From positions 1 through 25,465 of the IMG/VR virus record IMGVR_UViG_3300012936_000151: a DNA stretch of 25,465 nucleotides. One strand, given 5' to 3'. Below are positions 21,199 through 25,465 of the stretch, piece by piece. The position numbers and the translations under genes were made by a program. Source of the DNA: a virus. The notes under the pieces are model-generated. The model ran no database searches. It had not been told where the DNA came from and worked only from the letters and a program-made list of their open reading frames with translations. The stretch's first letter is position 1. Every line of letters starts with the position of its first letter.

Positions 21199-21377
21199 TA
21201 GTCAATCTCCTTTTTAATTTTTTTCGGTTTGTCTGCAACCACTTCAACCTTACCAATTAAACATCTTGGAAGTACATCCATTTTAATTTCTTTACCAGCT
21301 AAAAGCTGTTTTTTCACGTTTAGGTCTATTGACGTAAGCTTGTGAGGTGCAATATCTTTTTTAAGTATATATTTCAT
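21198..21377 (-). CDS. Small structural-operon protein, 59 aa
   Basis: I found this frame in the gap before the tail tube gene: ATG at 21377 with AGGA about 6 bases upstream, TAA overlapping the tail tube start (TAATG). The product starts MKYILKKDIAPHKLTSIDL and contains VKKQLLAGKEIKMDVLP, ending in a Lys-rich tail. Small proteins of this type (LKKDI...KLTSIDL...LL.GKE..) sit beside tail tube genes in marine phages. The role is unknown. Confidence 0.65.
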   Translation of the reverse strand: MKYILKKDIAPHKLTSIDLNVKKQLLAGKEIKMDVLPRCLIGKVEVVADKPKKIKKEID

Positions 21378-21385
21378 AGTCTATC

Positions 21386-21904
21386 CTAGTTTAAAATTAC
21401 AAAGTTTTTACCATTAGATGTGGTAAAAATTTTATCATTACTTGTCATAAAAAAGCCATAAAGACTGTATGTCATAGGTATTTTTACACTGTAATTTATC
21501 GTTGAAACAAGCAAATTATCAACAAATTCTTCTTCATCTTGAGTATCGTTAAACGTTATCTCTTCAACTCTTCCGTCAATATAGTTATTTGCATCTCTTC
21601 TGTTTTCGTATAAAACTTGCTCTAAACGATTAGTTATATCTCTTAAATGTTTAAAAACAGTTTCATTGTGTTGTCTTGCATTCAAATATATTCTGAACTC
21701 TAATTCAACCTTATTAAATAACATTTTTTGTTTTGAGTCTTGGTTAGTAACACTGTTGACGAAAATCCTTATATGTGAGCTTTTGTTCTTTTTATATGTC
21801 TCTCCTATATAAACGGGCAAAGAGCCAGCATATTCTGTACGCAAAGTACTTTGAAACTTATTTAAAAGCCTATCATATATATAATTTATAGGACTGTAAG
21901 CCAT
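21386..21904 (-). CDS. Neck / tail terminator-like protein, 172 aa
   Basis: The sequence pattern YVGET-like SLPVYIGETYKKN, then IRIFVNSV, KVELEFRIYLNAR and NRLEQVLYEN parallels the gene just upstream (21906-22352), so the two are probably paralogues. A further 30 residues at the C-terminus (YGFFMTSNDKIFTTSNGKNF) are not in the other copy. Located between the connector and tail tube genes, the place for tail terminator or completion proteins. Assignment is from position and shape. Confidence 0.55.
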   Translation of the reverse strand: MAYSPINYIYDRLLNKFQSTLRTEYAGSLPVYIGETYKKNKSSHIRIFVNSVTNQDSKQKMLFNKVELEFRIYLNARQHNETVFKHLRDITNRLEQVLYENRRDANNYIDGRVEEITFNDTQDEEEFVDNLLVSTINYSVKIPMTYSLYGFFMTSNDKIFTTSNGKNFVILN

Positions 21905-21905
21905 T

Positions 21906-22352
21906 TTATCCCTTTAGTTTAGAAAACGTTAAATTAAATGTAGCGGTTTGCAGTCCATTTACATTTACTTCGTCGTCGATTATATCGTTTATACTTATAC
22001 TATCTATTTGAAAATTTAAAGGTTTTTCTCCAAGAAAAATAACACTTTGATATGCTAATATAAATTGTTCTATTCTGTGCAAGTAATTAAAGAAATCTTT
22101 ATATGTAGTATCATTTTTCATATTTAGTATATAATAAAGTTTTATTTCAAGCTCATAGGTATTTAAAAACCTATCACTGTTAATTTCATTAAATGTTTGT
22201 GATGTTGGATTTATTCTTATAGACCTATTGCCTTGCCTTTTATACTCTTCTGCAAGGTATATATTACAGCTACCTTGCAATTCAGATGCTAAATTTTTTT
22301 GAAATGAGTCTACAATTTCGTCAGAGTAAATCTTTGTAAACGATGTAGCCAT
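21906..22352 (-). CDS. Neck / tail terminator-like protein, 148 aa
   Basis: Shares the layout of the next gene: CNIYLAEEYKRQGNRSIRI (about 29-47), LNTYELEIKLYYILN, and NYLHRIEQFILAYQS. A beta-rich core with two helices fits lambda gpU-type tail terminators or head-tail completion proteins. The ATG overlaps the stop of the 322 aa gene by one base. The tandem pair suggests a duplication, with each copy probably at a different ring of the neck. Confidence 0.55.
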   Translation of the reverse strand: MATSFTKIYSDEIVDSFQKNLASELQGSCNIYLAEEYKRQGNRSIRINPTSQTFNEINSDRFLNTYELEIKLYYILNMKNDTTYKDFFNYLHRIEQFILAYQSVIFLGEKPLNFQIDSISINDIIDDEVNVNGLQTATFNLTFSKLKG

Positions 22353-23320
22353 TATTTGAACAGACTGTATCGAACTCTTTTATTATTTCTTCGAGTCATT
22401 TTTACACTTTTAACACCAGCATTATCTGTGTGTTCGTGTTTACCCATAACTTCTATTTCCCACTCATCATTTTGAGAGGCAGTGCTGCTATCTGCTGAAC
22501 CTTGAAAACGAATTTCAAGACCAGATGCTAGTTTTTGATAATCTCCATTTACTATCTCATTGGACACTACTAGGTCTGCTTTAAGGTTTTCAGAGTTTTT
22601 AACATATACAGAATATTTAGCTGTACCAATAGCTCCAGCAGTAGTTATTATAACTTTCATTCTGTCGTATGTTCCAACGTATTCTCCTCTCGTGTCAACG
22701 ATGTTTAGAGAACCACTAACTGATACTTTCTTGACATTCCCTTGAGACATATCCCCAGAGGATTGATATCCTAGTTTCACTGCTCCAGAATTTAAATCTT
22801 CTATATTTTTTTCATACTCTTCTTCTAGAGCAATAGCTATTTCACTTTCTGGTTCGTGTGCTTTAATCATAAAAGCTGCTGTTATTAAAGCAACAGTTCT
22901 TTTTACAAAAAAGTCATATGTGCCGTCTGGCAATACAAACATTTCTTTAGGTAGCGTTGCATCTACTTTGGATGTAAAAAACGCACTTGCGTTAGCTATC
23001 ATCCTATTTTTAAAAGTATTATTATCTTCTCCAGCCTCCATAAGTAAATCTGAGGGATTGTTAGCGGAACTGTAATAATACACGACGTCGTTTGATGCGT
23101 CATAATACCATTCGTCATTAGCGTCTAAATCAGACAACTGTGACTGAGCACTACCTAAGTTTTGTCCATTTACAAACAATACTGTGACTAATCCACTATT
23201 ATTAGCTTTGTATAAATTCGATGTATGTGCTACCCAGCCGTATATTTGAGCTTTTGAGTCAAACTCATCTATGTTAGGATAAACGTCATACAAGTCTCTT
23301 TGTGTTATATAATTAGCCAT
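22352..23320 (-). CDS. Head-tail connector-like structural protein, 322 aa
   Basis: The N-terminal half looks like a phage head-tail adaptor: MANYITQRDLYDVYPNIDEF at the start, then helices around residues 140-180 (FFVKRTVALITAAFMIKAHE; SEIAIALEEEYEKNIEDL). The C-terminal half (about 195-305) is beta-rich with VSVSGSLNIVDTRGEYVGTY and EIRFQGSADSSTASQNDEWE, perhaps an added decoration or carbohydrate-facing domain. It overlaps the endolysin gene by 8 bases, so lysis and neck genes share one transcript. The family is inferred. Confidence 0.55.
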   Translation of the reverse strand: MANYITQRDLYDVYPNIDEFDSKAQIYGWVAHTSNLYKANNSGLVTVLFVNGQNLGSAQSQLSDLDANDEWYYDASNDVVYYYSSANNPSDLLMEAGEDNNTFKNRMIANASAFFTSKVDATLPKEMFVLPDGTYDFFVKRTVALITAAFMIKAHEPESEIAIALEEEYEKNIEDLNSGAVKLGYQSSGDMSQGNVKKVSVSGSLNIVDTRGEYVGTYDRMKVIITTAGAIGTAKYSVYVKNSENLKADLVVSNEIVNGDYQKLASGLEIRFQGSADSSTASQNDEWEIEVMGKHEHTDNAGVKSVKMTRRNNKRVRYSLFK

Positions 23321-23804
23321 TTTCTATTGTTTCCAGTGTTCTTAACCACCAACCGTAGTAGAATCTTTTTTGCTCCGGTTTGTGATTAACTAATTTACTA
23401 TAATAATCTACTCTATATGCACAAAATCTTTTAACTGAAAGACCTTTAGCTGCTTTTAAAGTTTTTGGACCTATAAGGCCGTCTACTTCTAGAGGTATTA
23501 CACTCTGTGAATTTATGGCTTCTTGCAATATTTTTACAGCTCTTTTTTGTCCAGTGTTAATAACACAGTCAAAATAAGCATATCTTAAAGCATAAGGGAG
23601 CTTATCTACTTTAGCCGGTACATAGTAGTCGTCATAGTAAATTTCTTTGGCTTTTTCCAAAGTAAGATATTTAATATTTAAATGAGGGTAGAACCTTTTA
23701 GTAATACCGTATTTTGTCTCTCCACCTAAGTCAAGAGCATCGTTATTATACCCACCCTCATTGTGAATTACTTTATCTATTATTTTATCTGCGTCTTTAT
23801 TCAT
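23313..23804 (-). CDS. Endolysin, GH108 N-acetylmuramidase with C-terminal PG-binding domain
   Basis: About 163 aa from ATG 23804 (GGA about 9 bases upstream and an overlapping leader stop); an in-frame ATG at 23855 would add 17 residues, among them the hydrophobic IFLVFLLILYW, but has no binding site. The GH108 motif HNEGGYNNDALDLGGETKYG (about 14-33; catalytic Glu16) is followed by GITKRFYP, a helical centre, and a PG-binding-3-like end (PLEVDGLIGPKTLKAA, then FYYGWWLRTLE). It cleaves host peptidoglycan at lysis. Whether the longer form acts as a signal-anchored lysin is open. Confidence 0.85.
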   Translation of the reverse strand: MNKDADKIIDKVIHNEGGYNNDALDLGGETKYGITKRFYPHLNIKYLTLEKAKEIYYDDYYVPAKVDKLPYALRYAYFDCVINTGQKRAVKILQEAINSQSVIPLEVDGLIGPKTLKAAKGLSVKRFCAYRVDYYSKLVNHKPEQKRFYYGWWLRTLETIENG

Positions 23805-23871
23805 ATCTATATTCCAATAAAGAATCAGCAAAAATACTAGGAAAATATGATGCATTTAATAATATACACAT
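23797..23871 (-). CDS. Possible leader peptide, 24 aa, before endolysin
   Basis: ATG 23871-23869 has GGAG six bases upstream, better than either endolysin start, and begins one base after the stop of the 62 aa gene. The frame (MCILLNASYFPSIFADS...) ends in TAA at 23797-23799, overlapping the endolysin ATG at 23804. It may couple endolysin translation to the upstream gene rather than encode a functional peptide. Confidence 0.3.
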   Translation of the reverse strand: MCILLNASYFPSIFADSLLEYRYE

Positions 23872-23872
23872 A

Positions 23873-24061
23873 TTATTCTCCTAAATCTTCAAAAGCTTTT
23901 AAGTATCCTTGTTGTTGTTGAATTAAGTTAAATACTTCTTTTCTTCTGTTTTCAATCTCAACAGCTTCACTTTGAAGTTTATTAAATTGCTCTACTAAAG
24001 ATTCTAAAGCTTTAGTTGCTGTTTCTTTCAGTTCCTTTTTATTTTCTTTTTCTTTTGCCAC
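23873..24061 (-). CDS. Coiled-coil protein, 62 aa, GTG start
   Basis: Starts with GTG at 24061; AGGAG is about 6 bases upstream. Almost the whole chain is one charged helix (LKETATKALESLVEQFNKLQ, then EIENRRKEVFNLIQQQQGYL). Similar short coiled coils sit near structural genes in many phages, with no proven job. It overlaps the end of the 48 aa frame upstream by about 23 bases. Confidence 0.6.
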   Translation of the reverse strand: MAKEKENKKELKETATKALESLVEQFNKLQSEAVEIENRRKEVFNLIQQQQGYLKAFEDLGE

Positions 24062-24185
24062 TGTAATCTCCTAGTTTCAATTTTGGCTTTGATGCCAGTT
24101 TTTGTTTTACACTTTTTCTTTTCATACCAAACAATTTTTTTGGTATAAAGTTTTTTGCTGATTCTTTTGTTACATTACCGTTCAC
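24039..24185 (-). CDS. Small basic protein, 48 aa, GTG start
   Basis: The frame starts at GTG 24185, overlapping the TGA of the 79 aa gene (GTGA), and runs to TAA at 24039-24041 inside the next gene. The product is basic: SAKNFIPKKLFGMKRKSVKQ followed by KLASKPKLKLGDYSGKRKRK. Start coupling supports translation; the overlap with the next gene lowers confidence. Unrecognised. Confidence 0.45.
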   Translation of the reverse strand: MNGNVTKESAKNFIPKKLFGMKRKSVKQKLASKPKLKLGDYSGKRKRK

Positions 24186-24421
24186 GAGTATCTTCTCATT
24201 TTCATTCTTGTTTTTTTAGAATAACTCGCTTTTTGTTTACCAGCTTTTGTTGCCTTGCGTTTTTTTCTAGTTTCATAAGCATATTCTGAGCTAGACATAG
24301 ATTTTATTAACCTAGAAGGCAAATATCTTTCTCCGGTTTTCTTAGAAGGTTTACCAGACTTTGTAGTCCATTTTTGTTTAGTCCATTTCTTTAAACTTTT
24401 TTGAGATTTTTTTAAAGCCAT
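24182..24421 (-). CDS. Basic conserved phage protein, 79 aa
   Basis: Very Lys/Ser-rich: MALKKSQKSLKKWTKQKWTT, KSGKPSKKTGERYLPSRLIK, SSSEYAYETRKKRKATKAGK, and a basic end. I recognise the order (KKSQKSLKKWTKQKW.TKSGKPS...TGERYLP...I.SMSS.EYA.TTR.KR) from small proteins of marine phages; function not assigned. The ATG overlaps the stop of the 59 aa gene (TAATG). With its neighbours it makes up a set of positively charged small proteins between lysis and head genes. Confidence 0.75.
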   Translation of the reverse strand: MALKKSQKSLKKWTKQKWTTKSGKPSKKTGERYLPSRLIKSMSSSEYAYETRKKRKATKAGKQKASYSKKTRMKMRRYS

Positions 24422-24600
24422 TATCTGTAGCCTCCGCCTTTAGCCTTATATTCTCTAGCTAACATTTGTGCCTTGCGTGCTGACCACTGTCCGGGCCTAC
24501 CGCCTTTGCTACCAGCTTTAATTTTTTGGAATAATCTTTTACGCATTGTTGGTTTCGTATAATTACCAGCTTCGTTGACTCGAGATTTAGTTTTTGCCAT
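24421..24600 (-). CDS. Small conserved phage protein, 59 aa (AGSKGG type)
   Basis: A complete frame from ATG 24600 to TAA 24421-24423. The sequence MAKTKSRVNEAGNYTKPTMR is followed by KRLFQKIKAGSKGGRPGQWS, then ARKAQMLAREYKAKGGGYR. The block TKP..RK.LF.KIKAGSKGG.PGQWSARKAQ.LA..YK..GGGY is one I know from many uncultured marine phage genomes, with no assigned role. Coupled to both neighbours (start one base from the thioredoxin-like stop; stop overlapping the next ATG). Confidence 0.75.
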   Translation of the reverse strand: MAKTKSRVNEAGNYTKPTMRKRLFQKIKAGSKGGRPGQWSARKAQMLAREYKAKGGGYR

Positions 24601-24995
24601 TATCTAATCTCTCTTCTTATTTTATTTAAAACTTCTTCTTCGTTAAATTTCATTGATATTCCAGCTTCAAATCTAATCTTTTCTACGCCTTTTTCAAAAA
24701 TTATAATTGTAGGAACTACAGATATTTTCCATTCTTTCTTTATAACTGCACCTATATCTTTATTCATTAAATCTATTTCAGCTATATAGCAATCTTTAAG
24801 TTTTTCTATTTTTAGTCTGCTATTATAATTCCAAGATGCGTTTACTTGAACTACAGCACACTCTTCTAAGGTCATTAGCTGTATATCTTGAAACGTTCTT
24901 AGATTAACTGACTGACCCGATAAAGAAGATGAGCAAGCAAATAAAGCAAAACCATACAACAAGCATTGTTGTAAAATATTTTTTATCTTTTTCAT
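24600..24995 (-). CDS. Secreted thioredoxin-like protein without CXXC
   Basis: A 131 aa protein with an N-terminal signal (MKKIKNILQQCLLYGFALFA followed by CSSSLSGQS; the LFAC could be a lipobox). The mature part has a thioredoxin fold by pattern: VVQVNASWNYNSRLK in the place of the active-site strand and loop, KDCYIAEIDLMNKD, KEWKISVVPTIIIF with the cis-Pro, and EKGVEKIRFEAG. But the usual WCxxC is replaced by WNYNS, so disulfide exchange seems lost. It may act as a chaperone or adaptor in the periplasm. It lies between the holin-like gene and the basic proteins of the lysis region. Confidence 0.7.
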   Translation of the reverse strand: MKKIKNILQQCLLYGFALFACSSSLSGQSVNLRTFQDIQLMTLEECAVVQVNASWNYNSRLKIEKLKDCYIAEIDLMNKDIGAVIKKEWKISVVPTIIIFEKGVEKIRFEAGISMKFNEEEVLNKIRREIR

Positions 24996-25010
24996 CTGTT
25001 AGTCTCCTCA

Positions 25011-25307
25011 TTAGTTGTTATTCATATTCAGTAGAGTTTGATTAATACTTTTAGTGTCTTCTTTAATATCATCCACTTTTTCTTCTAATTTATCTACTTT
25101 TTCCTCAGTATTCAATATAGATTCTCTAACCATTTGGTCTTTCAATTCATACTCCATACGTGATACTTCTGGCTCTGGTAATCGCTTTGCCTCTTCTATA
25201 TCAGACTGCAAGGAATACCATAAACCAACGACCATAGCAATAGTCACCGCAATACTTATAGCAGTTTCTATGCTTAGTGTAAATTTGCTGTCTTTTCCGA
25301 CTTCCAT
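25011..25307 (-). CDS. Holin-like/coiled-coil membrane protein, 98 aa
   Basis: One N-terminal membrane helix (IETAISIAVTIAMVVGLWYS, about 13-32), then LPEPEVSRMEYELKDQ and a long charged coiled coil (ILNTEEKVDKLEEKVDDIKE). This topology, in an operon that also encodes an endolysin, fits a class of small phage lysis proteins (holin or antiholin-like), but also other membrane-anchored coiled coils. AAAGGA lies 7 bases before the ATG. Function by position and shape only. Confidence 0.6.
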   Translation of the reverse strand: MEVGKDSKFTLSIETAISIAVTIAMVVGLWYSLQSDIEEAKRLPEPEVSRMEYELKDQMVRESILNTEEKVDKLEEKVDDIKEDTKSINQTLLNMNNN

Positions 25308-25311
25308 TTTA

Positions 25312-25356
25312 TTATCCTTTTATTTTATTAATTAATCTAATTAAATAAGCAATCAT
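25312..25356 (-). CDS. Possible 14 aa peptide MIAYLIRLINKIKG
   Basis: ATG at 25356-25354 overlaps the stop of the upstream structural gene (TAATG), the same coupling seen at many junctions here, and TAA at 25312-25314 precedes the holin-like gene. The peptide is hydrophobic with two or three Lys/Arg, an amphipathic helix. Too short to judge from sequence alone. Confidence 0.3.
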   Translation of the reverse strand: MIAYLIRLINKIKG

Positions 25357-25465
25357 TACGGCTGTAATCCCCCGCCACCACCAGTAGCAATCTGACAATT
25401 AATTTGTAAATCTGTATTGCTTACACCATTGTTTGTAAAAGTAATAGTTCTATCTTCTGCACTTA
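25356..25465 (-). CDS. Structural protein, C-terminal end (cut by window edge)
   Basis: The minus-strand frame is open to the right edge and ends in TAA at 25356-25358. The visible 35 residues (RTITFTNNGVSNTDLQINCQ and IATGGGGGLQP) look like the beta-rich, Gly-ended tip of a fiber or other virion protein. Identity cannot be decided from this end. Confidence 0.6.
   Translation of the reverse strand, partial: SAEDRTITFTNNGVSNTDLQINCQIATGGGGGLQP

Noticed and set aside
1-25465. tRNA genes, CRISPR arrays, integrase
   Set aside because: I looked for cloverleaf-like T-loop/acceptor patterns, regularly spaced repeats and integrase motifs and saw none. I could not run a scan, so a divergent tRNA could be missed.

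Overview
The window is a 25.5 kb piece of the genome of a tailed phage with siphovirus-type tail genes. It is AT-rich, tightly packed, and most start codons carry AGGAG-type ribosome binding sites. Several small proteins (GAGSKGG/ARKAQ-type, RHAANIRKGKMSAAYWA-type, LDDEVWAEV-type) are of kinds I associate with uncultured marine phages. That, the low GC and two perfect DnaA boxes (TTATCCACA) suggest a low-GC marine, probably proteobacterial, host; this is inference. I see no integrase, tRNA, CRISPR array, large terminase subunit, major capsid gene or DNA polymerase. Both ends cut through genes, so the window is a fragment.

Layout. (1) 1-1975, plus strand: end of the portal gene, a virion-morphogenesis/tail-completion gene and a small unknown gene. 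(2) 1953-3454, minus strand, tail-to-tail with the portal group: a coupled chain running leftward from 3454, made of a basic 108 aa protein, a 24 aa Lys-rich peptide, a 51 aa protein, an FmdB-type zinc ribbon, a 49 aa basic protein and the small terminase subunit. (3) 3455-3885: divergent intergenic region with hairpins and a DnaA box. (4) 3886-6568, plus strand: a three-gene cassette of visibly higher GC and different codon use, encoding a two-helix membrane protein, an amidoligase-like enzyme and a class II glutamine amidotransferase. It ends in a strong terminator. (5) 6640-7478: no convincing gene; iteron-like repeats, inverted DnaA boxes, a second terminator, an AT-rich stretch, then two strong RNA hairpins in the leader of the next operon. 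(6) 7479-14023, plus strand: early/replication genes, including zinc-ribbon and SH3-like small proteins, HTH and ribbon-helix-helix proteins, a possible strand-annealing protein, a replisome-organiser-like protein, a PD-(D/E)XK nuclease, a metallophosphoesterase with a zinc ribbon, and a minimal SSB with the acidic EEDDLPF tail. (7) 25465-14055, minus strand: late genes in order of transcription: end of a Gly-tailed structural protein, holin-like membrane protein, secreted thioredoxin-like protein, several tiny basic proteins, GH108 endolysin, neck/connector proteins, tail tube, tail chaperones with a -1 frameshift, tape measure and distal tail proteins.

How the parts work together: regions 1, 2 and 7 package DNA and build and release the virion; region 6 replicates and recombines the genome. 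Region 4 is an accessory module that could form amide bonds using ammonia released from glutamine. The most unusual signals are the amidoligase cassette bordered by related DnaA-box and hairpin elements, the origin-like region beside it, a structured leader with a poly-C loop, and an octamer (TGCCTTGC/GCAAGGCA) present about two dozen times across genes and spacers alike.
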